DNA of 64,000 bases. Source: Calonectria ilicicola (taxonomy: Eukaryota; Ascomycota; Sordariomycetes; Hypocreales; Nectriaceae). Each line of letters starts with the position of its first letter. Position 1 is the first letter of the stretch. The stretch is taken from assembly GCA_020809705.1 (NCBI GenBank), contig CP085829.1, forward strand, positions 5,828,001 through 5,892,000, written 5' to 3'. Below the pieces are notes generated by a model that had not been told where the DNA came from, did not search any database, and was given only the letters and a program-made list of their open reading frames with translations. Positions 30,916 to 42,133 of the stretch are shown here, piece by piece. A program made the translations under genes and the position numbers.

Positions 30916-33249
30916 TTAAGACTGCCTCTTGATCCACTGGTGGCTGAGCTTCTCCTTGTCAGCCACACGTTTAACTTCATCATACACCCTCGCCGTTAGG
31001 TATTTGTAAATATACACATCAGCTCCGTTGTAGTTGATGCTGTGGTCGCTATCGGTAAAGGCAAACATCTTCATTTGCTCTGGTGAAACACCTTCTCCCA
31101 CAAGCAAGTCGATCAGGGCTGCTGCATGCTGGTAGTGCACATTGTCGTCACCAGTGCCGTGCAGAATGCTGAAACCGCCAGCTACATTCTTGAAGCCGTC
31201 AACCTTGTGCACGGCCGTCTCAAGATAACCAGCATTGTTTCCTTCCAACGTCTTCATGTAGCGTTCTGTGTACATGGAGTCGTAGAAGCGCCAATCAGAT
31301 ACTGGTGCGGTGATCAACCCAAAGGTGAACACACCAGAGTCGACTTCAAGAGTTTTGGCTGTGAGATATCCACCGTAGGACCATCCCCACATTCCAACCT
31401 TTTCGGGGTTGATGTAGTCAAACTTTTTAATCAACTCCTCTGCAGCCCAAATCTGGTCCAAAGGCTCAAGCTTGCCCAGCTGCGAGGCAACAGTGGAGCG
31501 GTAGGCGCGTCCCCGGTAACCAGTGCCACGGTTGTCAACCGTGTAGGTGATGTACTGAAGCTCTGGATCAGAGCTGATATACTGTTTCCAGTTGTATGTC
31601 TGGAATCTCTTGTAAACGTACTGTGAGTTGGGTCCTCCGTAAGGGGTAAATAGGACCGGGTATTGCTTTGATGAATCGAAGTTGGCAGGCAGGTTTTGCA
31701 TAACGTTTAGTTTGTAACCATCTGGGTGCTCGAGTTCAAAATAGGTAATGTTCGGCAGTTTGTATTCAGAGATTTTTTCGTAAAAGGCCTTGTTGTCTTC
31801 CACAACGCGCAACGGCTTGGAAGTGGAGTTGGACGAATAGAGTTCCTGATAGGGGACATCTGGGCCGAGGTAGTTCAGGACATAGTAGCCTCCATTCGAA
31901 GAGAATGAGGCTGACCAATAAGCGGAAACACTATCATCGACAAGGGGCGAGATCTTTTTGTCAGCCCAAGACACCTTGTAAATGTGACGTTCGGTTGAGT
32001 GACGAGTTGTGGCTTGGTAGTAGATGAGGCTTCGTGTAGTGTCGATGTACAGGATAGCAGAGACCTCCCATTCTCCCGAGGTGAGTTGAATGGACTCTCC
32101 ACCTTTGACAGGATACAAATAAATGTGGTTCCAGCCATCCTCATCAGAGAGATCAACGTAGTATGAGCCATTGCTCGAGCCCTTGAGGGGGCCCACGTAT
32201 GAAATGGCCACTGTGTTTTCCAACCATCCGTCAGTGCCGTCGCGTTCACGGACAACATTAGAGGTCAAAGTAGTTGGGTCAACAACGACATGCTTATCCA
32301 AATCTTGGACGCGATTGAAGGCGCGATAAATGAGCGCAGTGTGAGTATCGGTGACCCAAGAAACCTCACCAATAATGAGATTGTCAGGCTCAAATGCATC
32401 AACGGGCACAGTCTCATATTCGCCAGTGGAAACGGTAAGCAGGTTGAGTTGGACAGTTGGGTTGGTGGACCCGACCTTGGGGTATCTCAGATCCAGCTCC
32501 TTGGGATAAGTAGGAGCCAATTTTTGTCCATCCATGTAATATGGAATGGTAAAGGTGTCGACTCCAGTCTCGTTGAAGCTTAAAAAGGCGACATACTTGG
32601 CATCTGGGGAAAACCACAAGGTGTAACGATCACCAAAAATCTCCTCTTCATAAACCCAGTCGGGTACACCGTGAAACATATCCGGCCCACCATCTGTCGT
32701 GATTTGGCTGATTTTACCCGTGCTTTGGTCCAGCAGGAAGAGGTTGTTGTCGCGGACAAATGCTACAGCATCACCACTGGGAGCAAGCGCGGCGTATTGG
32801 ATATCTCCAACTTGGTTGTCTGTAAGAGGCGACAGCTCTCCGGAATTGATGTCAAGAATGAAATAATCCGCAAAATAAGAGTGGCGGTATTGCTTAGTTG
32901 CGTTGGCAGCAATGAGCATGCGACCGGTGCCGCTGCTAATCCAGTACTCCTCAACATCCGCAGGAAGTTTATCAGCGGCGACGAGGGTTTTCGTGCTCCC
33001 AGAAACAACGTTGCCCAGGACTATATCACCAGCCGAGTTTGACGTAAAGTATTGGCCATCATCGCCAGCAGAATACCAATCAAAGCTTGAGCTTGAGGGT
33101 CTGATCTTTGCACTGGGACTGGTCTCATTGAATGTCAAGAGTCGTTCACCACTGCCCACAGGTTGATATGGGTTGCGAGGAGGATCAATCGCCGAAGCGA
33201 GATGTGAGAGAGATAAAAGGGCCTGGACGGCGTACTTAATTGTCGCCAT
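30916..33249 (-). CDS. dpp4: secreted dipeptidyl peptidase IV (S9B)
   Basis: Single exon, 777 residues, the full family length. The start is the ATG at 33249 (MATIKYAVQALLSLSHLASA, signal peptide); codons upstream lack an ATG. The N-terminal beta-propeller contains the substrate-anchoring double Glu in DWVYEEEIFGDR. The alpha/beta-hydrolase domain holds the triad Ser624 (GWSYGG), Asp701 (GTGDDNVH) and His736 (DSDHSIN), all intact. The enzyme removes X-Pro or X-Ala dipeptides from peptide N-termini outside the cell. Multiple N-x-S/T sites fit secretion. It lies 840 bp downstream of an M14 carboxypeptidase on the same strand; together they would trim peptides from both ends. Expression control is not visible. 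Confidence 0.97.
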   Translation of the reverse strand: MATIKYAVQALLSLSHLASAIDPPRNPYQPVGSGERLLTFNETSPSAKIRPSSSSFDWYSAGDDGQYFTSNSAGDIVLGNVVSGSTKTLVAADKLPADVEEYWISSGTGRMLIAANATKQYRHSYFADYFILDINSGELSPLTDNQVGDIQYAALAPSGDAVAFVRDNNLFLLDQSTGKISQITTDGGPDMFHGVPDWVYEEEIFGDRYTLWFSPDAKYVAFLSFNETGVDTFTIPYYMDGQKLAPTYPKELDLRYPKVGSTNPTVQLNLLTVSTGEYETVPVDAFEPDNLIIGEVSWVTDTHTALIYRAFNRVQDLDKHVVVDPTTLTSNVVRERDGTDGWLENTVAISYVGPLKGSSNGSYYVDLSDEDGWNHIYLYPVKGGESIQLTSGEWEVSAILYIDTTRSLIYYQATTRHSTERHIYKVSWADKKISPLVDDSVSAYWSASFSSNGGYYVLNYLGPDVPYQELYSSNSTSKPLRVVEDNKAFYEKISEYKLPNITYFELEHPDGYKLNVMQNLPANFDSSKQYPVLFTPYGGPNSQYVYKRFQTYNWKQYISSDPELQYITYTVDNRGTGYRGRAYRSTVASQLGKLEPLDQIWAAEELIKKFDYINPEKVGMWGWSYGGYLTAKTLEVDSGVFTFGLITAPVSDWRFYDSMYTERYMKTLEGNNAGYLETAVHKVDGFKNVAGGFSILHGTGDDNVHYQHAAALIDLLVGEGVSPEQMKMFAFTDSDHSINYNGADVYIYKYLTARVYDEVKRVADKEKLSHQWIKRQS

Positions 33250-34088
33250 TTTTCCTGTCAAAGAACCCAGACCTTATTCCAGTCGGCTATTCAGACATGA
33301 ACAACTGCCTGCATCAATTGCGAAAAAGTTGGTAGAGGAGCGATCGTCTTTTAAGCTACTCGATGAGCAAATAGGTGGTCCCTTTGCCTAGACTCCATAA
33401 TTTAGAATCATCATCCGCAGGTGTATCGCCTTCCTCTCAGGGTACACGGACCTGCTGCTTTTGGATACTTGGAAAAAGTTCCCGCCAAGACTGCAACCAA
33501 TTTCCTGCAGGGGTTAGCCTCTCAATGGCACGTCCAACAGGAACAGGAAAAGCTGCATGAGACCTCGTAATTCATCGCTAGTAGGGAGCGAGAAAACAAG
33601 ACGGGATAAATAGACGCGGAGATTGGCCAGGGTGAAAGAGATGTCGTGATTAAGGATGGAGAGTTCGCGTTTTGGGTTATGCCGTGGAACATTTGAATGC
33701 ATACCGGGGTGTGGTTGATCATTGATTGCAGGGTATGCTGCAGAGGGTGATCCCCCTGTAACAAGAGGAGGGGGAAATACTATCGGACATCAATAAATCC
33801 TAAACATTGTCTCACTCAATTACGACTACTCCTTCAATCGATAAACACGCAAAAGCAAATCTACAAAGAATGATTCTCGTATGGCCAGAATTTTTGTCTG
33901 GCGTGGTCGGCCACTCTAGGCCCGAGCTCCGATGTGCTCTCGTGGGGCAATCCCAGCATAAAAGCCTTGGCTTGAAGATCATTGCAAAAGGTCCAGACAC
34001 TAAGTTGATCGTTTAAATATTACTATACAGGGAAAGAATTAACCTGTTTTTAGCATATTTTGCATATTGGAATTGTCTCATTACAATA
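33250..34088. other. promoter of dipeptidyl peptidase gene
   Basis: Spacer between two same-strand peptidase genes; short frames here show no domain. Confidence 0.5.
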
Positions 34089-35746
34089 TTAACCCAGAAT
34101 GCGGAATATAGGATACTCGTCGCCTGCGCTCAATGGGATAATGTTTGTGCTAGCGTACGAATCCTCGCCTTCGGGCTCTAGCGCGACTATTGCGAGCCCT
34201 GCATTTTTCTGCCTTGTGCTGACCAAAAAGCTGCCCTTGGGGAATTCCTTTTGTTCGTTTGCTGCACTTGTCACTACGGTGGCGAGTACTGAACCCTCAT
34301 AGTATTCGCCTTGGAATGAAACCGAGTCGACAGTAAGCACTTCGACTTTGCCGTTCCACACCTTGTCAAGTTTCTCGACTTCGACACCCGATGAGCGGAG
34401 CTTTTCTGCCACATCGCCCCATCCCGATGGGATCAGATAAGTCTCAGGTCTTGTTCTGGTGAAATTGGCCGTCTTAGGTGTAGATGGGCGGAATCGAATG
34501 GGTGCCTTGACGACGGAGCCGTTGTTCACGTCAATCATGGTAAATGTTCGGTCGACCAATTCAGAATAGTCTGTGATGATGATATCTTCCTTGGATTGGA
34601 TAAAATCCTCCACGGCGGTATCGATGGTGGAAAGGACCTTGTCGGCATTGTCAGCCGCAGTTTGAAGGATACTAGACGCCATGGTGAAAGCTGCAGCAGT
34701 GCGACGTTGAAATTCTTGGTCCGCTAGACGGATACCACGAGTTTCAATTAGGAAAGTGACACATTGGGTCAGTCCCATGGCGTTTCGGCCGATTCGAGCA
34801 TCGCTGCCGGCTTCAGCAAAAATAATTTCGTAACCAGGCTTGGTGCTAGAGTCAACCTCGCTCTCGATGTACGGTTCCCATCGCAGGTCACGGGCCTCCA
34901 TCGCCTCGCCAATGTTTTTAGCGAACAGATCTTCGGACAAATCCCGGATGTCGGGGTGAATGTTCAAATTTTTGGCTGCGGAGAAGAGGCCATCAGAGCC
35001 ATGCTTGTATGTTCCGTACTGGCGGTTAGCGGTGTATTCATGCATATCAACAGCGATGTGTGGGTTGAAGTCGTTGAAGAGAGACTTGATGCTTCGGGTT
35101 TGTTGGCGTGCCAGCTTGACATGATCGCGATTCGGATCAAAGTTGGTGGCCAGTGTCCGCTGGAAATAGAACACGCCGTCAGGGTTATAACGCGGCAAGA
35201 CGAAAATATCGAGCTTCTCAAGCAGTGATGTAGCCCATGTCTCGTTTGCGCTGAGAGCGCCTAGCAATGCCAATAGCGACTGGTCGCCAGCGGGTTCATT
35301 GCCGTGAACGCCGCCCTGCATCCAAACCCGAATCTTGCCATCCTGCTGATCAGAAGATCCTGAATACAGTCGCGCATAGGGAAATGAGCGACCCTCCTCC
35401 GAACCAAATTCGGCAGTATGATAATGTATCCAATCATTCTCATTGGCCAGGCGGCGAATGTAATTATCTATGCAGCCTATCAGCAAGCGTTCGCTCTTGT
35501 TAATTATTCTAAGCCCTTACCCAGAACCTTATCAGAGGTCGGTCCGCTGGTGCCATTCGAAAATCCAGCAGGAATTTTCTTGTCGGTGAACGCGGGTGAG
35601 AGCAATTTTAGCCCCTCGACATCTTGGAAATTCTTGGCGACAATGTCGCTATCCTTGTCGGTCTTGAGTTGATTGTACCCATATTTCGCTGCTTGGGCGG
35701 CTGCGATCATTGACAGGCCCACAAGGCCACTACAAGTCACTCTCAT
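34089..35746 (-). CDS. secreted M14 zinc carboxypeptidase
   Basis: Exons 35746-35521 and 35476-34089, joined by a 44-bp intron (phase 1), give 537 residues. The signal peptide is MRVTCSGLVGLSMIAAAQA. The M14 zinc site is visible as His and Glu in GGVHGNEPAG and the third ligand His in AVDMHEYT; the catalytic Glu is in TFLIETRGIR. Substrate-site residues appear in RYNPDGVFYFQR and NFDPNRDHVKL. The last about 170 residues form an extra C-terminal beta domain (FRPSTPKTANFTRTRPETYL and on) seen in fungal secreted members. It trims C-terminal amino acids from peptides outside the cell. A TATA-like stretch (about 35833-35840) lies about 90 bp upstream of the start. Specificity (A- or B-type) is not deduced. 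Confidence 0.93.
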
Positions 35747-36228
35747 GTCGAAAATCGGCCCACGTCACCTGAGACTATCGCTCACAAAAAAAGACAGAGC
35801 GTCAAAGAACGCATAGGAAATGATTTCCCATCAATATATAGTTATGGCGTGCGGGGATGCCTGTCCTTGCTGTGCCCCGAGTGCAATTTGGATAACTCCA
35901 ACAATGCTTCTACAAGGATGAGGCTGTGGAGAAGAATGCCGATCACATGAAGTGGCTCTTATCAATGGTCCGCAGCGCACTAGTTTACATGAGGAAGTCA
36001 ATTAGGGGAGCAGAACAAGCTTGCAGGGAAGCTTAAATACCGCGGACAATGCCAAGCTCGGAGGGCATCCTAAAAAGGGCATGGAAAAGCCGGCAGTGTT
36101 CACTCATGCTACCTTATCAACTGAGACAACGTTAGTCACCTGATTGCCCTTGGGATGGAGTAATTTTAACCCCGCGAAAAGCGGGTTGATCGAACAAGCC
36201 CGTATTCATCCGGATACTCCGATGCCTA
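35747..36228. other. carboxypeptidase promoter, then transposon flank
   Basis: Upstream region of the carboxypeptidase, ending at the TA dinucleotide (36229-36230) next to the Tc1-type element. Confidence 0.5.
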
Positions 36229-36230
36229 TA

Positions 36231-36273
36231 CAGTGGGTGGCAACAAGTTTGAATCCAAAGCCGGGTACCGGGG
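36231..36273 (+). repeat. left terminal inverted repeat of Tc1 element
   Basis: 43 bp, exact reverse complement of 37470-37512; the next base pair inward differs. Confidence 0.95.
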
Positions 36274-37469
36274 GGGTAGTCATCGGGAAATTAGACCTAT
36301 TTTCAGCGCTGCTTTTAGCCCCCTTTCCTTTTCACTTACTAAAACACCACAATAACCAAGATGGGCTGTGGCTATGAACTATCCTCTTAATTATAGTCAT
36401 GCCTTTGCGAGCTTAGAAGTTATGATCTTTCTTATAGCAAAATTAAAGCCCTCTATCTAGAAGTCCCTCTTGGGACCATTAAAACTACCCTTTGTTGCGA
36501 AAAAGAGCGCCTAAATTGCTGTAGCAAACCATGGTCAGGCACTCCTTGAAAGCTCTCTCTAGAGTAGCGCAATTTAATATACAATACAATTACACACACC
36601 AATCCTTACATTCAAATGCGAGACCTACTTGATATAGTAGATAATGCCTGCAAAAAGCAATCTTTTTGATATTTACTGAGAGAAATAAATAGACGAAAGT
36701 AATTATAGTGTAAAAGGATCCTCCTTAAGCCAGAGCATGTGGAAAAGAGGCGGCAGTGGGTATTACAATATAAGTATTTGGATTGGAAGTGTGTGAAATG
36801 AAGTGATAAGTGCCGTGTTGTTTGAGGTGTTGGGGCCTAACTAAAATGGACCTTTCTTTTCTCTCATAAGCAGCTTCAAGAAGGAAATGTTTATGAGGTC
36901 CGGCGGCAAGGTGCTGTTGATCAGATGCTTTAGGCCCTCTTTGGTTGGGATATTCGGTCTGGTCTTTTCCCTCTTGACAGCAGGGTCAATTTGTAGTATA
37001 TTATTGATCTTTATTGTATTGTTCTTTCTGACTTTATCCAGCCTAGTAATATCTTCATGCACGATAATGCTCTATCATATATAGCAAAGATAATAATAGT
37101 AGCATTAAAAAAGCTAAGAATAAAAACAATAATCTAGCTGCTATACTTACCGGACCTCAATCTAATTGAGAACCTTTGGGCCCTGATGAAAGTAAAAATC
37201 TATTGTGCCCATCCGGAGCTGGAGACTGTAGATGATACTATTTAAACCTAGGCAGCATTAGTAGCAGCTGCTAAGGAAGCTTAGCATGCAATTGAAGATA
37301 ATATCCTCCAAGAGCTAGTAGAATCTATGCCTCGACAAGTAGCTGTAGTAAAGCAAGCCCAAGGTTGGTATACAAAATATTAGTAAAATTAAGCATGATT
37401 TACCTACATAACTTAAGGCAGCATGAATCTTCCTGCCTCTTTAGGCTAGGTCGAATTTTGTGGTGATAG

Positions 37470-37512
37470 CCCCGGTACCCGGCTTTGGATTCAAACTTGT
37501 TGCCACCCACTG
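37470..37512 (-). repeat. right terminal inverted repeat of Tc1 element
   Basis: 43 bp, exact reverse complement of 36231-36273, ending CCCACTG before TA. Confidence 0.95.
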
Positions 37513-37514
37513 TA

Positions 37515-39119
37515 GTCGCTAACGACGAAGGATAATAGTCCGACACAGTCATTGGACTAAGAATGGCCTAACATTCATATTCTTAAGAAGGACGCATCTC
37601 AGGATTTTTCGAAGTGCTCTTGATGTTTTCGGTAAAATTTAGGTTAGAAAATGTTTCATCACAATTTGCTAAATATTTTGACGAAAGAGGTCAATTTCCG
37701 GCTATCCTGGCGATTAGTCAACGCATCTAACAATTTTCAAAATCACAACTATAATCACAGTGATAAATTTTTATATGAATCTGAAGTTCAATAGCGAAGT
37801 TATCCTCTAATTCTACTTGGCCGAAATTAGGCGTGACATCCGGTTGCAGTTCGCGAGGAGGGCACATACGTTCTCCTACTAACCGAATCAATACATGCAC
37901 CATGGGATGACCCTAAACGCGATTCAAATCAGCTACCAAGTAATAATTCTCACATTCTAGGAAGTAAGAAGTCTTTACATCTCTTTCTACGACCATTCTA
38001 TCTCCCTTTTGTGCTGGCGACGCGCTCAGCTATTTTCAGTCCTTTCTTCCCCCTTGCTTACCCTATAGCATGTGTCGAGTCGTTTGTAATCTAGACTAGA
38101 GCACAATTGGGTAGGAGCTTCGTAGAGACTGACTCTTAAAGGGCTTGGAAACTGCCATTAGCATTGAATTTTCAAGGTAGTGGCTTTGATTGTCGCATTC
38201 ACAGCTAGAAGCAGTCCCTCCAGCAGATCTGAGTCGTCTGCCGCTTGTCTAATCCCGGCTTGAATTTATTGGGACCTGGTAGCGCTAGTCAAGTTCAGGC
38301 ATAGTTAGCCACCAATTTCCTCTAGGATGTCGCGAATGCCGGACCCCTAACACTAAGTGCTGAGGGCTGATTTAGGCCACTCATGATATGAATCCAACAC
38401 GCGCCACCATCGAACAAAATCGGGCGAGGGAAGCCGAGGCCCAACCAAGAGCACATTTGCGGGCTCAATTTAGGAGAGAACAAAGTATTTTTTGAACCCA
38501 CTAGGTCAAGCTTGTTTCGAGGCTCCATGAAAGAGGTCGCAGGCCTTGGCTAACTGCCGCTTGGTATTGGCTAGAACCATTTTGTATCACAGCGTCGTGC
38601 CACTTCCCTCTTCCACATCACCGATCAAGCAGGATATGCTAGGAAACATATCGGTAGGATTGAATTTAAGAAGACAAATGTGTTTTATTTGTTTATAGAT
38701 TTATCTGAATTGGTGAACAGTACGTTGCAAATTTAGTTTGTGTCGATGATAATGTTAGCCATTCACATTTTAAACTCGCATGCATCACCTCCTTGCCGCC
38801 TGCACTATTTTAGCTAGCCGCACCCCCTTTTGCATTATAGGCGACTTGAATCATCCACTTTGAGTACTATGCCAGTTCGTACTTACTGCGACGTGAGCCC
38901 AAAGATGCCGTATTCCGAGAACTTCTGCTGGGCTATGCCGTACTCCGAGAGTGAGAGCTAAGCTAGGGAATGAGCGCTGGGTTTTGCATGGCCATCCTGC
39001 CAATGCGCCTGAGCGCATCGAGATAACCCCTATATGTTTATTTAAATAAATTGTCAATCGTTGCACTTCTTTGTCCTGATTTCCTGCCCCCCCACCACTC
39101 TTGGCAGCCGCATCACAAG
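37515..39119. other. intergenic, nothing recognised
   Basis: 1.6 kb between the transposon and a secreted-protein gene. A 68-codon minus-strand frame (38322-38528) has no domain. Possibly degraded repeat DNA. Confidence 0.45.
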
Positions 39120-40438
39120 ATGGTGGCCTTCAAAATATTTATCTTTCTCTCTCTGGGAGTCGAGGGCATTATCGCCCAACAGCCCGAAGTAACCTGCATT
39201 ACTGAGCTTGGCCCTCTTGCGGCTGTCCATCCCATAAAAATGACATCGACCAAGACACAGACGATTACTTTAATAAAGAAGGTCATTAAGCAGCTGGAAA
39301 GAACCATAACACCGAATGCAAAGACAACTACTTTGACCGATTATGATACTATTACTGTCACGGAGACAGCAGGGCCTGAGATTAAAACCGCTACTACTAC
39401 TCTAATAGGTATGAATGTTGTCTTTTGTTGAAATATTCCTTGTTGACATTGCCAAGACACCTACACGATCACTGCTACCGATATTTTTACACAAACCGAG
39501 ACCGACACCGTTACTGAAACAAGCACTTCAACTTCGATCTCCACCATATACCCAGCCCCATCCGGTTTTGTCCCACTACTTGATAATGGAGACTACCGTC
39601 CCAAGGTCAAAGCTCGCGAACTTGGTGGAGAAGGAGTCAAACCTAAAAAGTTGGACATGTTTTGCTCCGATGGAAAGATATACCCGAAGCAGTATCCCCA
39701 GCGGATTAAATGCGTTGAAATTATCTTCAAAACCCTGGCTAAGACTATCACCAGCACTGTCAGGGGCGGAGCCACTACACTTGTCCCTCCCACTAAGACC
39801 GTGACAACCATCAAGACAAAAACAGAGACCACAACTAAATATCCTGCGGAAGTTTCCACCACCATTACGACTAGGTATGTTTGGAAACAGGGACCCCTGA
39901 ATGGTCTTTCGAGGCATCCAAGTCTGATTCGCAACAGCACGGACACAACCATTACTACTACTGAGGATGTTACCACGACAACTACAACAACTACCACGTG
40001 TAAGATAGATATTGCTTGGGCTTTGATTATCTTTTTACTGATAAAAACATAGCAACGACTCAGTATGTGTTTCCAACCGACTTTTACGCTGCTTGCGCTT
40101 CCGAAAACCTCGTTACTACTGCGAATGGAGGAATAGAGATCAACCACTGGGGAGGCTATAACGGTGTTGGCACCCACCAATTGACTGCTGCAAATGCCTA
40201 TGAATGCTGTGTTTCATGCTTTACTACCAATTATGCAAATTGCATAGGTGGAGCTATGGACAATTTGAATTGTTACAATTTATACCGCGATGACGGGACA
40301 TGCGTTATGAACCGTTGGAATGGAGGCACATACTCGACTAATGATCCTCCCAACCAGGATGACTATGATAGTGGCTACAATCTGCCTCAGTTGATTTCAG
40401 TATTCAATGGTCCTTGTGGATCTATGGGAAATGATTGA
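39120..40438 (+). CDS. secreted Thr-rich protein with C-terminal apple-like domain
   Basis: Four exons, 39120-39408, 39457-39874, 39938-39999 and 40053-40438 (introns 48, 63 and 53 bp), give 384 residues. The middle intron is in frame and stop-free but has a good donor (GTATGT), branch (CTGAT) and acceptor (ACAG), and its removal joins two Thr-rich segments. The signal peptide is MVAFKIFIFLSLGVEGIIAQ. Alternating Thr/Val segments (TITATDIFTQTETDTVTET, TKTVTTIKTKTETTTK, TTITTTEDVTTTTTTTT) are typical O-glycosylated stalks. A conserved block around MFCSDGKIYPKQYPQRIKCVEII precedes them. The C-terminal domain (FYAACASENLV..ANAYECCVSCFTTNYANCIGGAMDNLNCYNL) has the Cys spacing of fungal apple-like/PAN surface proteins. 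Function is likely at the wall or in carbohydrate/protein binding (inference). Confidence 0.85.
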
Positions 40439-40543
40439 AATGACGAATCTGGTGCAAAAAGGACATTGTGATTAAGAGATCAGGATCTAATTAATAAAAG
40501 TAAACCTCTTACTACTATGGCAATGAAATTCAGCCCAAAATGT

Positions 40544-41637
40544 CTACTTGGTACCATCTTGTACCGCTCCCGACGCCTCCGCCTCCAAGACAACCACCAT
40601 CTTTGCTCCACCGCCACCTTCTTCCATAACCTCATGAGCATTCCGGATCTCGTCGAAACTGAAGATTTTGATCGGAACCTTGATATGTCCGTTTTCAATA
40701 TCTAGAAGAAGCTCTTTAAGTGGGACAGTGTGTAGATCGACAGGCCCACCACCGTATGCACAAAGTCTGACCCTGTTTGGCAACCCAAGGAAGAATGGGC
40801 AGAATCCTTCCATGGTCCATGGACCGCCACTTTGGTTGCCAACAACGCATACTGTTCCTCTCTCTTGTGCACAAAGTATGCTATCCTGAAGCGTGGATGT
40901 ACCAACAAGCTCCATGACTTTGTGGAAGCCGGGGTTTCCCTTGAGATCTGTAGAAATTTCCCCGCCATCGATGAACACTTCATCGGCGCCGGTATCCTTG
41001 AGCATTTTGAGTCTATCTGGATTCCTAGTTGTTGCAGCCACGTGCGATGCTCCCAGATTACGCGCCAATTGTGTAGCACAGAGTCCGATTGAGCTGGTCG
41101 CACCGCGAATCAGCACTCTATCACCGGCTTGAATGTCCAATCCCGCTGTTAGGGCTCCCCATGTCGTCTGGAGCATCTCGGGCAAAGCCGCTAGCTGTGC
41201 CACAGAGATGTTGTTCGTAGGAACTGTTCGAATATTCTCTATAGCAGCACAGGTGTATTCGGCGTATGACCCGGGCGAAGTGCGACCAAGGCCTCCCATG
41301 CAGGTGAAAATATGTGAACCGATCGGGACGGGCTTGTGTGTTTCAGACTTGTGATACCCAGCAACCACGCCATAGCACTCGATTCCAAGAATCTGAGGAA
41401 GTTTCATGTGACCTTGACCAAGACGAGACAGCATTTCTAAATTTTAAAATATTAGGAATCTTAAAAAAAAGGGGCTTGGATAACTTCTTTACCTCCACGA
41501 TTCAGGCCAAATCCTAGAATTTTGATGAGCGCCTGTCCAATTTGTGGCTCCGGCAGAGGAATTTGGTGCTCTACAAGAACGGATGCAGGCCCTGCAGCCT
41601 CACAAATAATAGCTTTCATTGAACTGGGAAGCTCCAT
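40544..41637 (-). CDS. zinc-independent quinone oxidoreductase-like MDR enzyme
   Basis: Exons 41637-41493 and 41436-40544, with a 56-bp intron, give 345 residues, the usual medium-chain dehydrogenase/reductase length. The GroES-like N-terminal half shows MKAIICEAAGPASVLVEHQIPLPEP and ILGIECYGVVAGY. The Rossmann half shows GDRVLIRGATSSIGLCATQLARNLGASHVAATTRNPDRL (nucleotide-binding loop with a Ser-Ser in place of the usual second Gly) and GADEVFIDGGEI. Zinc-ligand Cys clusters of true alcohol dehydrogenases are absent, placing it with NADPH-dependent quinone oxidoreductases/enoyl reductases. Likely cytosolic; substrate unknown. The start at 41637 (MELPSSMKA) was chosen; the inner Met at 41619 is also possible. 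It converges with the secreted protein at 39120. Confidence 0.9.
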
Positions 41638-42133
41638 GATCAAGCAACAGACGGGTCGAGATTGGTGCCAAGTAAATTGAGGTTTTCGAGATGATCGAGT
41701 GCAAAGAACTCCGGGGGATGGATCTATTTGTATTTATAAATACTGATTTAGTGTCTCATAATTTTCTATCTCAAATTCAATGAAATCTAATGTGCCTTGG
41801 GTGTTGATTGCCCGTTCCGATTACCATTTCGGTCGGATTTACAGCTTCGGGCTGACCGAGGTCCGTAAAGCCGTCGATGCCCCACACGGCGGCCGGTAGA
41901 GGAGTAGCGCTCTAATAGTTCTGTGGCTGCAGTAGGGGTCCTTTCGACGTCATTTCCAAAATCTGATCAGATGAAATGATTTTCAGTATTAGAAATATTT
42001 TGGGGAAATCGGGAAGCCTGGTAGTTCCGCCCCACCTTGAGACGGCGTTGTTGCGAAAGTAGTTGGGCCCGAGTATGGCTGCTTTGTCTAATCGCATTGA
42101 ACTGTAAATTTCATTTATTCTACTTAAAATAAA
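41638..42133. other. intergenic
   Basis: Promoter of the oxidoreductase and 3' region of the next same-strand gene. Nothing else seen. Confidence 0.5.

Larger units (their letters stand above)
36231..37512 (+). mobile_element. inactivated Tc1/mariner element
   Basis: A 1282-bp element with perfect 43-bp terminal inverted repeats (36231-36273 and 37470-37512) starting CAGTGGGTGGCAACAAG, flanked by TA on both sides (36229-36230, 37513-37514), the standard Tc1/mariner target duplication. Inside, on the plus strand, are fragments of a DDE transposase: a helix-turn-helix-like part near 36450-36550 (VPLGTIKTTLCCEKERL, then SKPWSGTP), the second catalytic Asp in FMHDNALSYIAK (about 37050), and the Glu block LPDLNLIENLWALMK (about 37150) followed by PELETVDDT and ESMPRQV. 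Several stops and frameshifts break the gene, and the interior is AT-rich, in keeping with repeat-induced point mutation (not measured). It could only move if another copy supplies transposase. Intact inverted repeats suggest it may still be mobilisable. Confidence 0.92.

Noticed and set aside
31126..31626. 166-codon plus-strand frame opposite DPP4
   Set aside because: Shadow of the highly conserved DPP4 hydrolase domain.
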